Source: Chromatiales bacterium
GTDB lineage: Bacteria; Pseudomonadota; Gammaproteobacteria; Xanthomonadales; SZUA-36
Direction: 5' to 3'
Length of the DNA: 64,000 nucleotides
Assembly (NCBI GenBank): GCA_024640045.1
Contig: JAHEFS010000003.1
Coordinates: forward strand, 4,826 to 68,825
A model generated the notes under the pieces. That model was not told the DNA's origin, made no database searches, and saw nothing but the letters and a program-made list of their open reading frames with translations. How positions within the stretch are numbered: the stretch's first letter is position 1; every line of letters begins with the position of its first letter. Position numbers and translations under genes: made by a program. Shown in pieces: positions 9,431 to 19,093 of the stretch.

Positions 9431-11521
9431 ATGATGACACGACCTGAGCTGAAGCACTGGCGCCTCGAACAGGATCTCGACCAGGTGGCCTGGTTGACCC
9501 TGGACCGCGCAGGCGAGCGCAACAACAGCCTTTCCAGCGAAGTGCTGACGGAACTTCAATCCGTGGTGGATGAACTCGAAACACATCCACCTCGGGGCCT
9601 GGTAATGCAGTCCGGTAAAACCGGGTCGTTCATTGTTGGTGCGGACGTTCGGGAATTCGAAGACGTACACGACAGCGACGAGGCTGCAGATTCCATCAGG
9701 CACGTGCACCAACTGTTCAACCGAATCGAGGCGCTGCCCTTCCCGACCGTCGTGATCATTGAAGGTTTTTGCCTGGGTGGCGGACTAGAACTGGCGTTGA
9801 CCTTCGACTACCGGATTGCCAAGGACACCGAAGCCACCCGACTCGGGTTTCCAGAGGTGCGTTTAGGCATCTACCCCGGTTTCGGCGGAAGCGCCCGCAG
9901 CGTCCGCTCCTGTGGGCCGCTGAAGGCTATGCCCCTGATGCTGTCGGGCCGCATGCTCAGGGCAACCCAGGCCCGGTCTGCAGGATTGATCGATGAAGTA
10001 GTCGGGCCGCACGGCGAACTGCGTTGGGCAGCGAGGCGCGCCATACTCAGGAACCGCAAAAGTCGGGGACCCGGCCGCATGGCAGCCTTGCAGAACATGC
10101 CACCGGTACGGCGAATCCTGGCCTCCCAGATGCGCAAGCAAACGGCCGCCAAGGCCAACGAGCAGCACTACCCCGCGCCATTTGAGTTAATCGATGCCTG
10201 GGAAGCCTATGGCGACGATCCATATCGCATGATGGAAGAAGAAGCTGTCCGGGTCGGGCGCCTGATCACGGGCGATACCTCCCGCAACCTGCGGCGGGTC
10301 TTCGGCTTGACGGAACGACTGAAGGCCTATGGCAAGAACAGTGACTTCCGGGCTCGACGGGTCCACGTGATCGGCGCCGGCGTCATGGGCGGCGACATTG
10401 CCGCCTGGTGCGTCGTTCAGGGTCTGGAAGTGACCCTGCAAGACCGCGAGATGAAATACATAGAACCCGCACTGGCACGGGCCAAGTCCCTGTTCAGGAA
10501 AAAGCTCCGCAGCCCCGACCGCGTAGCGGGAGCAGTGTCCCGGCTGATCCCCGACGTAGAGGGGAATGGCGTGACTCGGGCCGATGTCGTGATCGAGGCA
10601 ATTTTCGAGGATGCAGCCGCCAAGCGGGCGCTGTACTCAGCCATCGAACCCAAGTTGAAGAAAGGGGCCCTGCTGGCGACCAATACGTCCGCCATTCCGT
10701 TGGCGGAACTGTCGTCGGAATTAAAGAAACCAGAACGACTGATCGGACTGCACTTCTTCAACCCGGTGGCCAAAATGCCACTGGTGGAAGTTGTTCACGG
10801 ACCCGGGACGGGACCTGGCCAGATCGAACAGGGTGCCGCATTTTGCAACCAGATCAACCGGTTCCCGTTGCCGGTCAAGAGCAGCCCAGGTTTCCTCGTC
10901 AACCGCGTATTGGCTCCCTACATGCTGCAGGCATTCCGGATGAACCTCGAACAGAACATCCCGGCAGAGGCGCTCGATCTCGCGGCAACCCGTTTCGGTA
11001 TGCCCATGGGACCGGTGGAACTGGCCGACATCGTCGGTCTGGATATCGGCTTGCAAGTCGTAGGCAAACTGGGCGGAACGGAAGCGGAGGGCCCGCGCGA
11101 GGTGCTGCAGGAGTTCGTCGATGCAGGCAAGCTCGGCAAGAAGTCGGGCCAGGGCTTTTACAAGTGGTCCAAGGGCAAGGCGCAAAAAGACCGGGGCAAG
11201 TCTTCAGGTCATGATCTCGATGCGATTGCGGAGAAACTGATGGCACCTTACTTCACAGAATGCCGGGCCTGTCTTGGCGACAAGGTGGTCGACGATGCCG
11301 ATGCCCTGGATGCTGGCATGATTTTCGGGACAGGTTTCGCCCCGTTCCGCGGCGGGCCTTTGCATTATTTGCGTAGTCTCGGCGAAGCAACGGCGGGGCT
11401 TGCCGCGGATTCATCTGACCCGGGTCCTGCTGCGCCGGCGAAAAAGAAGAAAAAAACCGGCAAAAAGGCAGTGAAGAAAAATGCAGCAAAGGCACAGACC
11501 AAGGAGAATTCCCATGACTGA
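9431..11521 (+). CDS. FadJ-like enoyl-CoA hydratase / 3-hydroxyacyl-CoA dehydrogenase with Lys/Ala-rich C-terminal tail
   Basis: Crotonase part GFCLGGGLELALTFDYRIA; HAD part VIGAGVMGGDIAAW, ATNTSAIPLAELS, GLHFFNPVAKMPLVEVV. Start placed at MMTRPELKHW. Confidence 0.92.
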   Translation: MMTRPELKHWRLEQDLDQVAWLTLDRAGERNNSLSSEVLTELQSVVDELETHPPRGLVMQSGKTGSFIVGADVREFEDVHDSDEAADSIRHVHQLFNRIEALPFPTVVIIEGFCLGGGLELALTFDYRIAKDTEATRLGFPEVRLGIYPGFGGSARSVRSCGPLKAMPLMLSGRMLRATQARSAGLIDEVVGPHGELRWAARRAILRNRKSRGPGRMAALQNMPPVRRILASQMRKQTAAKANEQHYPAPFELIDAWEAYGDDPYRMMEEEAVRVGRLITGDTSRNLRRVFGLTERLKAYGKNSDFRARRVHVIGAGVMGGDIAAWCVVQGLEVTLQDREMKYIEPALARAKSLFRKKLRSPDRVAGAVSRLIPDVEGNGVTRADVVIEAIFEDAAAKRALYSAIEPKLKKGALLATNTSAIPLAELSSELKKPERLIGLHFFNPVAKMPLVEVVHGPGTGPGQIEQGAAFCNQINRFPLPVKSSPGFLVNRVLAPYMLQAFRMNLEQNIPAEALDLAATRFGMPMGPVELADIVGLDIGLQVVGKLGGTEAEGPREVLQEFVDAGKLGKKSGQGFYKWSKGKAQKDRGKSSGHDLDAIAEKLMAPYFTECRACLGDKVVDDADALDAGMIFGTGFAPFRGGPLHYLRSLGEATAGLAADSSDPGPAAPAKKKKKTGKKAVKKNAAKAQTKENSHD

Positions 11522-12797
11522 AGCACTGCGTCGCGTAGCCATCATTGGTGGCAGCCGGATCCCCTTCTGTCGCTCCAACACAGTCTATGCCGAGAAAACC
11601 AACCTCGACATGCTCGCAGCAGCAATCCAGGGTGTCGTCGACCGGTTTGGGCTGGCAGGAGAGCAGCTCGATGAGGTGGTCGCTGGTGCGGTAACCACGC
11701 ACACGAAAGACTGGAACCTGGCTCGCGAAGCGACGCTTTCCACCACGCTCAGCCCACTGACACCGGGTATCACCCTGCAACAGGCTTGCGGCACCAGCCT
11801 GCAGGCGGCACTCGGAATCGGCGCCAAGATCGCCAGTGGGCAAATCGAATGTGGCATTGCAGCAGGAACGGACACCACCTCCGACGCACCGATCGTGTTC
11901 TCACGCAAATTCGCCCGCCGCATGATTCGTCTTTCAGGAGCGCGCAGTTTCAAGGCGCGTATGAAAGAACTGAAGGGCTTCAGCCTCTCGGAGATCAAGC
12001 CGAACCCGCCTTCCAGCGGCGAATCTCGCACCTTGATGTCCATGGGCGAACACTGCGAGCGGATGGCGCGCGAATGGGAAATCCGGCGACAAGACCAGGA
12101 CGACCTGGCCGCAGCCAGCCACCACAATGCGGCGGCCGCCTACGATGAAGGCTTTTACGACGAGTTGGTGATGCCCTGGGGTGGTCTCGCCCGCGATAAC
12201 AACATCCGCCCGGACACCAGCGCGGAAAAACTGGCCAGTCTCAAGACGGCGTTCGACAAGGGACCGACCGGAACACTGACCGCCGGTAACAGTACGCCCC
12301 TGACTGACGGCGCCGCCGGCGTGTTGCTCGCTTCCGAAGAGTGGGCTGCACTGCGCGGCCTCCCGGTCCAGGCCTACCTGGTGGCAGGTCGTACCGCGGC
12401 GGTAGACTTCGTTCACGATGAGGGCTTGCTGATGGCGCCGACTGTTGCGGTGGCTGAACTGTTACAGCGTACCGGGCTCAAGCTTCAGGATTTCGATTTT
12501 TACGAAATTCACGAAGCCTTTGCCGCGCAAGTTTTGTGCACGCTGGCAGCCTGGGAGTCCGAAGACTATTGCCGAGACCGCCTGGGATTGCCTGAGGCAC
12601 TGGGCACCATCGACCGTACCCGCATGAACGTCAAAGGCGGCAGCGTGGCGGTTGGCCACCCCTTTGCGGCCACTGGCGCCCGCATCACCTCCACGCTGGC
12701 CCAGGCCCTGTCAAACGAAGGTCGGGGTCGTGGACTGATCTCGGTTTGCACGGCGGGTGGTATGGGTGTCGCCGCCATCCTGGAGGCTGCCGGCTGA
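11514..12797 (+). CDS. Acetyl-CoA C-acyltransferase (FadI-like thiolase)
   Basis: QQACGTSLQAALG, EIHEAFAAQVLCTLAA, NVKGGSVAVGHPFAATGAR, CTAGGMGVAAI; overlaps the upstream gene end. Confidence 0.93.
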   Translation: MTEALRRVAIIGGSRIPFCRSNTVYAEKTNLDMLAAAIQGVVDRFGLAGEQLDEVVAGAVTTHTKDWNLAREATLSTTLSPLTPGITLQQACGTSLQAALGIGAKIASGQIECGIAAGTDTTSDAPIVFSRKFARRMIRLSGARSFKARMKELKGFSLSEIKPNPPSSGESRTLMSMGEHCERMAREWEIRRQDQDDLAAASHHNAAAAYDEGFYDELVMPWGGLARDNNIRPDTSAEKLASLKTAFDKGPTGTLTAGNSTPLTDGAAGVLLASEEWAALRGLPVQAYLVAGRTAAVDFVHDEGLLMAPTVAVAELLQRTGLKLQDFDFYEIHEAFAAQVLCTLAAWESEDYCRDRLGLPEALGTIDRTRMNVKGGSVAVGHPFAATGARITSTLAQALSNEGRGRGLISVCTAGGMGVAAILEAAG

Positions 12798-12809
12798 GTT
12801 GTTTCATTG

Positions 12810-12835
12810 GCCCGGGCAGCGCAAGGTGCCCGGGC
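12810..12835. terminator. Bidirectional hairpin between the convergent thiolase gene and folD
   Basis: 9-bp perfect stem GCCCGGGCA / TGCCCGGGC in the 41-bp convergent gap. Confidence 0.65.
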
Positions 12836-12838
12836 TGT

Positions 12839-13717
12839 TCAGGTCAGGCGGCGCTGTGCACTGTCCAGTGTATTGCGCAACAACATGGCGATGGTCATGG
12901 GGCCCACACCGCCCGGAACCGGCGTGATGGCCGAGGCAACTTCCTTCACCTCGTCAAACGCGACGTCACCGACCAGGCGGTAGCCTTTCTCGGAAGCGGG
13001 ATCATCCACCGCATTGACGCCGACGTCGATGACGACCGCACCTGGCTGCACCCAGTCTTGTTTGACCATTTCGGCGCGGCCGACCGCGGCGATGAGGATT
13101 TCAGCGCTCCGTACCACTTCAGGCAGATCACGGGTACGCGAGTGGCAAATGGTCACGGTCGCATTGCGGTGCAGCAGCAGCATGGCGACCGGCAGGCCCA
13201 CGATATTGCTGCGCCCGAGTACGACGGCACGTTTGCCTTGTATCTCGACGGCCATGCGATCGAGCAGTTCGATGCAGCCCTTGGGTGTGCAAGGTACGAA
13301 CAAGGGATCGCGGCGCTTCATCGACAGTCGTCCAATATTCAGCGGATGAAAACCATCCACGTCTTTCTCCAGGCTGACGGCGCCGAGTATTTCCTCATCA
13401 TCTATGTGATCCGGCAAGGGGAGTTGCACCAGGATACCGTCGACCTCGGGATTCGCATTCAGGTCACGAACCACCGCCAGCAGTGCTTCCTGGCTAGTGT
13501 CAGCCGGTAAGTCATGCCCAAACGAGGTGATACCGACTTCGGCGCAGGCTTTCTTCTTCATCCGCACGTAGGTCTGGGAATCCTTGCGCGCACCGACCAA
13601 CACGGTCGCCAGCCCCGGTACCCGGTGGTGTGCGGCCCGCATGGCGTCTACTTCGGTCTTGATCTCGCTGCGAATCGTGGCCGCGATGGCCTTGCCGTCG
13701 ATTAATTTTGCCGGCAT
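12839..13717 (-). CDS. folD: Methylenetetrahydrofolate dehydrogenase/cyclohydrolase
   Basis: GILVQLPLPDHID, PCTPKGCIELL, VVLGRSNIVGLPVAMLL, TPVPGGVGPMTIAMLL. Confidence 0.97.
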   Translation of the reverse strand: MPAKLIDGKAIAATIRSEIKTEVDAMRAAHHRVPGLATVLVGARKDSQTYVRMKKKACAEVGITSFGHDLPADTSQEALLAVVRDLNANPEVDGILVQLPLPDHIDDEEILGAVSLEKDVDGFHPLNIGRLSMKRRDPLFVPCTPKGCIELLDRMAVEIQGKRAVVLGRSNIVGLPVAMLLLHRNATVTICHSRTRDLPEVVRSAEILIAAVGRAEMVKQDWVQPGAVVIDVGVNAVDDPASEKGYRLVGDVAFDEVKEVASAITPVPGGVGPMTIAMLLRNTLDSAQRRLT

Positions 13718-13910
13718 GGGTACCTCCTCCTTGTACCGTTCAGAAACCCTTCGCCTGGCCCGGCTGGGGCATTGGCGAATGGCATCGGATGTGAAATAAA
13801 TGAACAGGCGTCATTGTAACGGATTGGCTGTGCAGCGGGTTCCGGACTAGAATAAGGATATCGCGCCACGGAAGGTCCGACAGAGCCAAAATCCAACTTC
13901 CAAAAAAGAC

Positions 13911-14399
13911 ATGCAGGTACACGATTTTCATTTCGATACCATCAGCGGCAGCAATCTGCCACTCGGGCGTTTTCGCGGCCAGCCTATCCTGCTCATCAAC
14001 ACCGCGACAGAGAGCCAATTCAGCCCACAACTCCGCAAGTTGCAACGGTTATGGGAGAACTATCGCCATTGCGGCCTGGTGATCATCGGCCTGCCGTGTA
14101 ACGATTTCGGAGAACGCGAGCCGCGGGACAACGCTGAAATCGATGCCCTGTGCCGCAACCGTTTTGGCGTTCGTTTTCACATGACGGCCAAACAGAGCCT
14201 GAACGGAAACTCGATCAATCCGCTGTTCCAGGCTTTACGTGAAACCTATGGCCGCGAAGCCATGCCGCGGTGGAATTTTTACAAGTACCTGTTCGACGTT
14301 CGCGGCCGCCTGGTGGAGCGCTGGGCCAGCCGGATGGAGCCCGACGACCCGCACGTCGTGCACCAGATCGAGCGGCACGCCCGCGCCTGGATCATCTAG
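13911..14399 (+). CDS. Glutathione-peroxidase-fold protein lacking the peroxidatic Cys
   Basis: GPx-like NTATESQFSPQ, GLPCNDFGEREP and WNFYKYLFDVRG; Ser where Cys/Sec is expected. Confidence 0.8.
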   Translation: MQVHDFHFDTISGSNLPLGRFRGQPILLINTATESQFSPQLRKLQRLWENYRHCGLVIIGLPCNDFGEREPRDNAEIDALCRNRFGVRFHMTAKQSLNGNSINPLFQALRETYGREAMPRWNFYKYLFDVRGRLVERWASRMEPDDPHVVHQIERHARAWII

Positions 14400-14414
14400 G
14401 GCATTGCTGGCAGT

Positions 14415-15815
14415 TCAGGATTTGCGTTTACGCGAGGTGAACTTCTTCAGTCGCCGACGTTTCGCTTTTTGCCGGTCACTGAGTTCATTCTTGCGATCCT
14501 TGAAAGGGTTGTCCCCTTCCCGGAATTGAACGGAGATCGGCGTACCTTTCAGACGGAAATGCCGGATGAAGGTGTTTTCCAGATAGCGGCGGTATGCCGG
14601 CTGAATGCTGCTGGTTCGATTACCGTGAATGATGACCTTCGGTGGCAGCTTGCCTCCCGAGTGCGCGTACCGCAACCGGACCGCCCGGCCCTTGCTCATG
14701 GCAGGCTGATGGCTTTCCACTGCATCGCGCAAGACCCGAGTCAATTCCGGGGTCGGCATGGTCCGGGTAGCGCTGTGCCAGGCTTCGTCGATGGCCTTCA
14801 TCAACTCGCCAATGCCGGAACCCTGCAACGCGGATAGTCGGATTCGCCTGGCCCAACTGACATACTGCAGTTTGCGGTCGAGTTCCGACAGCACCTGCTC
14901 ACGATGTTCCTGTTCAAGACCGTCCCACTTGTTCAGGGCCAGGACCAGGGCCTTGCCTTGCTGCAGCACGTGACCCAGCAGGGTCGTGTCCTGATCGGTC
15001 AAGCCTTCGCGCGTGTCCAGCATCAGCACCACAACGTGCGCCCGTTCGATGGCCTGCAGTGCCTTGATGACGCTGAATTTTTCAATCGTATCATCAACCC
15101 GCGAACGGCGGCGCACACCGGCCGTGTCGATCAATTCGTACAGTGTCCCGTTTCGCTCCATCGCCAGCCGGATCGAATCACGCGTGGTGCCGGGCATGTC
15201 GTATGCCATCACCCGCTCCTCCCCGAGCAAGCGGTTGACCAGCGTGGACTTGCCCACGTTCGGGCGACCGATGATGGCGACACGCCGACGGCCGTCATCT
15301 TCTTCCTCTTCTTCCTCGTCGACGGGCGGAAGAATCTCACTGACCTCCGACATCAGCGCCTCCATCCCGCGCCGATGGGCCGCGGCAACCGGTACCGCGT
15401 CACCCAGACCAAGGGACGCAAAATCCGCCAGCGCAATATCCGGGTTGGTGCCGTCGATCTTGTTCGCCACCATCAATACCTTGCAGCCCTGCTGCCGTAA
15501 CTTTGCCGCCACCGCTTCGTCTTCATTGGTGAGGCCATCACGGGCACTGACCAGAAACAGGACCAGCGCAGCTTCCTGAATGGCAAGCGTGACTTGTTGT
15601 GCAGTAAGGTAGTCGATTCCTTCTGCCTGGCTCACCAGGCCGCCCGTATCGATGAGTACGAACGGTGTCTGTCCAACGCGACAGATACCGTATTGACGAT
15701 CGCGCGTCACACCGGGCAGATCCGCCACCAGGGCGTCACGCGTGCGTGTCAAAGCATTGAACAGGGTTGACTTGCCGACGTTTGGACGGCCGACAATCGC
15801 GATGACGGGAAGCAT
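14415..15815 (-). CDS. der: GTPase Der (EngA)
   Basis: Two G domains: GRPNVGKSTLFNAL and GRPNVGKSTLVNRL; ANKIDG and ALNKWDG; KH-like C-terminus. Confidence 0.97.
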   Translation of the reverse strand: MLPVIAIVGRPNVGKSTLFNALTRTRDALVADLPGVTRDRQYGICRVGQTPFVLIDTGGLVSQAEGIDYLTAQQVTLAIQEAALVLFLVSARDGLTNEDEAVAAKLRQQGCKVLMVANKIDGTNPDIALADFASLGLGDAVPVAAAHRRGMEALMSEVSEILPPVDEEEEEEDDGRRRVAIIGRPNVGKSTLVNRLLGEERVMAYDMPGTTRDSIRLAMERNGTLYELIDTAGVRRRSRVDDTIEKFSVIKALQAIERAHVVVLMLDTREGLTDQDTTLLGHVLQQGKALVLALNKWDGLEQEHREQVLSELDRKLQYVSWARRIRLSALQGSGIGELMKAIDEAWHSATRTMPTPELTRVLRDAVESHQPAMSKGRAVRLRYAHSGGKLPPKVIIHGNRTSSIQPAYRRYLENTFIRHFRLKGTPISVQFREGDNPFKDRKNELSDRQKAKRRRLKKFTSRKRKS

Positions 15816-15852
15816 AGGGAGTGTCCTGCGGCTTAGCCCGGAACGAGGCGGG

Positions 15853-17016
15853 CTACAACTCTCCGCCGGCGGTGAAAGCCAACAACTTGCCTTTGCGGGT
15901 CAGCACATAGAGGCGGTTGCCCACCACCAGCGGTCCCGTAACAAAGCCGTCGCCGCCGATTTTTTCCCGCGCGGCGAAGTTGCCGTCACCGAGGCCAATC
16001 CAGTGGAGGTATCCCTCAAAGTCGCCTACCACCACGAAATTCCCCATGAACCCGGGGCGGCTCAGTCCTCGATTCTCCAGTTGATCCTGCTTCCACATCG
16101 TGGACCCATTGCGCCGGTCCAGCAACCAGACGTGTCCATCCTTGTCACTGACGGCGAGGTTGGTGCGATCGACCACAATGCCGCTCGCAGAAGAAATATC
16201 CTTAAACCACAGCAGGCGTCCCGAGTTCGCGGCCAATGAGGCCAGCCGATTCTTGTAGCTGGACACGATCAGGTCTGAGGCGACGTAGACCATATCGCCG
16301 TCGATATCGGCCAGTCGTTCAAGCTCCGAACGACCTTCGGAAGTCACGACAGTCTGCTCCCAGACTACGGTGCCCTTTTCCAGGTCGAGGGCGACCACCT
16401 CTCCCCCGTCGTAGCCGATATAAGTAACGCCAGCCCAGATCACCGGCACAGAGTTACCTCTCAGGGTCAACAGTGGTACCGAACGGTCATAAACCCAGAG
16501 GCGCCGTCCGCTTTCTTCATCCAGACCGAAGATACGCCCATCCACGCAGCGTACGACTACCACACCGTCACCGGCGACCGGGGCTGCCAGGATCTCCGAA
16601 GTCACCTGGGCTGTCCACAGCGGCGCGCCATCCCGACTGCTGAGGGCATGTACTTCCCCGTTTTCGGTTCCAACCAGCAAGGTGTCACCACTCACACCCG
16701 GACCACCGGAAAGCGGCAATTCGGTCTTTACCTCCCAACGTACCCGGCCGTTTTCGGCGTCCACCGCCATCAGGCGACCCTTGTAATCTGCGGTATAAAG
16801 CGAGCCGTCCCAGTAGACCGGACGAAGCTGGGGTTCGGCCTTGCCGAGGCCTGAACCCACCGACTGTGACCAGATTTGCCGCGTTGCCAATGTCGAAGTG
16901 AACTCGACCAGCTCAGCAGGAGCCCCTGGATCGTCGTCTTTGCCCCAACTCTTGAACCAGCTGCAGCCTTGCAGGGCTACCAGCGACAACAGCAGGAGCA
17001 GCCGGACCTGCCTCAT
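15853..17016 (-). CDS. bamB: Outer membrane assembly lipoprotein BamB
   Basis: Lipobox LVALQGCSWF; PQQ/beta-propeller repeats; der-adjacent. Confidence 0.94.
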   Translation of the reverse strand: MRQVRLLLLLSLVALQGCSWFKSWGKDDDPGAPAELVEFTSTLATRQIWSQSVGSGLGKAEPQLRPVYWDGSLYTADYKGRLMAVDAENGRVRWEVKTELPLSGGPGVSGDTLLVGTENGEVHALSSRDGAPLWTAQVTSEILAAPVAGDGVVVVRCVDGRIFGLDEESGRRLWVYDRSVPLLTLRGNSVPVIWAGVTYIGYDGGEVVALDLEKGTVVWEQTVVTSEGRSELERLADIDGDMVYVASDLIVSSYKNRLASLAANSGRLLWFKDISSASGIVVDRTNLAVSDKDGHVWLLDRRNGSTMWKQDQLENRGLSRPGFMGNFVVVGDFEGYLHWIGLGDGNFAAREKIGGDGFVTGPLVVGNRLYVLTRKGKLLAFTAGGEL

Positions 17017-17675
17017 CCGGCGTCTCCGGTTTCCGCGCCCGCCTCATCCACGGCTTCGATTTTCATTTGCAGGTAATTCTGATCGCCGATGCCTTGCTCG
17101 ATCAACGACTGCGCCAGCCGGTATTGCTCCGCTGCTGCTGCATACTCGCCCTGCCGGCTCAGGATATCGCCGCGAATCTCCGCGAATTGAGCTTCGAAGC
17201 CCGTCTCATCGGGCGCCGCATTCAACAAGCTGAGGGCCCCATCAGCATCACCCTGATCCAGCTTGACCCGGGCCAGCCGCTCGCGAGCAATCGTCCGCAC
17301 CGGTCCTGGAACCGCGTTTTTCATCGCGTACTCCAGCATGGGGACCGCGATATCCGCCTGGCCTGCCTCCACTCGTGCACTGGCCATGTGCAGCGCTGCC
17401 ATCGAAGTGTAGGCGGAATCGGAAAACTCCGACTTCAGGGTTTCATAGTTAGCCACTGCCCCATCGAGGTTCCCGCCGCCCAAAAGGTCCACCATGACCT
17501 GGTATTCTGCTGAAGCCTGCTGGTCTTTCGACTGCGACCACAACTGCCACTGTTTGAAACCGTACAGGCCACCAAAGGCCAGGATCAGGCCCAGCACCAT
17601 GGCACCACCATTTTCTCGCAACCAGTTTTTGACGCGTTCGGACTGTTCGTGTGAATCGTAAATCTCAACCATGCT
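17013..17675 (-). CDS. YfgM-family tetratricopeptide membrane protein
   Basis: MVEIYDSHEQSERVKNWLRENGGAMVLGLILAFGGLYGFKQWQ; between hisS and bamB. Confidence 0.9.
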   Translation of the reverse strand, partial: SMVEIYDSHEQSERVKNWLRENGGAMVLGLILAFGGLYGFKQWQLWSQSKDQQASAEYQVMVDLLGGGNLDGAVANYETLKSEFSDSAYTSMAALHMASARVEAGQADIAVPMLEYAMKNAVPGPVRTIARERLARVKLDQGDADGALSLLNAAPDETGFEAQFAEIRGDILSRQGEYAAAAEQYRLAQSLIEQGIGDQNYLQMKIEAVDEAGAETGDAG

Positions 17676-17725
17676 TGTTCTCTTTTCCTGTATCGGCGGG
17701 GCGACCGGCAACGCCGGATCGCCTG

Positions 17726-19003
17726 TTAAACCTGTTTAGCCAGCCAGTCCCGCAACCAACGGGACAATTCATTCCTGGGAAGCGTTTCCTGAGGCAAGTG
17801 TTCCCGTAACCGCTTGACGACGACCTGGCCGTTCGCCAACTCTTCCTCACCCAACACCAATGCAAGTGCCGCACCACTACGATCTGCGCGCTTGAACTGC
17901 GAACGAAAACTTCCGCTCCCGCTGTGGCTCAATACCCGCAGCCCGGATATATCGCCCCTCAACTCCTCGGCCAATGCCAAACCTTCCGTTTTGGTGCCCG
18001 AACCCAGCATCACCAGGTAGACATGGGGAACCGTGGGTTGGGTATTATCCTTGAGGCGAAGCAACTCCACCAGTCGTTCCTGCCCCATGGCAAATCCGAT
18101 ACCGGGCCAGGGCTTGCCACCCTGGAGCTCGATCAGCCCATCGTACCGCCCGCCAGCACAGACCGTACCCTGCGCGCCAAGTTCATCGGTGATCCACTCG
18201 AACACGGTATGGCTGTAGTAGTCGAGGCCGCGCACCAGCCGCTGATTCACCTGGAAACCGACGCCCAGGCGGGTCAGCAGACTGCAAACACCGTCGAAAT
18301 GCCGCCTCGAATTCTCTCCAAGGAAGTCGCCCAGTTGCGGCGCCTCGGCCAGTAATTCCTGCACCCCCTTATCCTTGCTGTCCAATACACGCAGGGGGTT
18401 GCGCTCGACACGCCGCTGACTGTCTTCATCGAGTTGATCCGCGTGTGCATGCAGAAAGGAAACCAGATGTTCCTTGTAGGCGCTTCGCTCAGCGGCCGTT
18501 CCCAGTGAATTGATCTCCAGGCGAAAATCTTCCAGGCCCATTTCCGACCAGATTCTTTCGCCCATCCGAATCAGTTCTGCGTCAACGTCCGGGCCTTCCG
18601 CACCGAACACCTCGGCCCCCAGTTGGTGAAACTGCCGCGTCCGACCCTTTTGTGGCCTCTCGTAACGAAACATCGGCCCGCCGTACCAAAGCCGGACTGG
18701 CTGGCCATACAACAACCCATTCTGGAGGGCTGCGCGTACCACACCGGCCGTCCCTTCGGGTCGAAGACTGAGCGACTCGCCATTGCGATCCTCGAAGGAA
18801 TACATCTCCTTCTCCACCACGTCGGTAGCGGTGCCGATCGCGCGCGTGAACACTTCGGTTTTTTCCAGTATGGGGACACGAATTTCCTGGAATCCGTAAC
18901 GCGAAAACACCGAGCAAGCCACGGCCTCCAGACGGTGCCACAGAGCAGAATCGGCGGGCAGAATGTCGTGCATTCCGCGAATGGATTTGAAACTGGAACT
19001 CAC
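17726..19003 (-). CDS. hisS: Histidyl-tRNA synthetase
   Basis: IRGMHDILP, RPEGTAGVVRAAL, VRGLDYYSHTVFEW, AGGRYDGLIE. Confidence 0.97.
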   Translation of the reverse strand: MSSSFKSIRGMHDILPADSALWHRLEAVACSVFSRYGFQEIRVPILEKTEVFTRAIGTATDVVEKEMYSFEDRNGESLSLRPEGTAGVVRAALQNGLLYGQPVRLWYGGPMFRYERPQKGRTRQFHQLGAEVFGAEGPDVDAELIRMGERIWSEMGLEDFRLEINSLGTAAERSAYKEHLVSFLHAHADQLDEDSQRRVERNPLRVLDSKDKGVQELLAEAPQLGDFLGENSRRHFDGVCSLLTRLGVGFQVNQRLVRGLDYYSHTVFEWITDELGAQGTVCAGGRYDGLIELQGGKPWPGIGFAMGQERLVELLRLKDNTQPTVPHVYLVMLGSGTKTEGLALAEELRGDISGLRVLSHSGSGSFRSQFKRADRSGAALALVLGEEELANGQVVVKRLREHLPQETLPRNELSRWLRDWLAKQV

Positions 19004-19093
19004 GTTTCTGATCTTGGTGATCGAATCAGGAGGTTCATGTTATCAAGATCGACGGTACCTGAGTGCCTTGTCTCGTGATGCGCATCGACAACC

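Noticed and set aside
10408-11214. 268-aa alternate-frame ORF inside the fadJ-like gene
   Set aside because: Arg/Gly/Thr-rich frame-shifted reading of a conserved gene.
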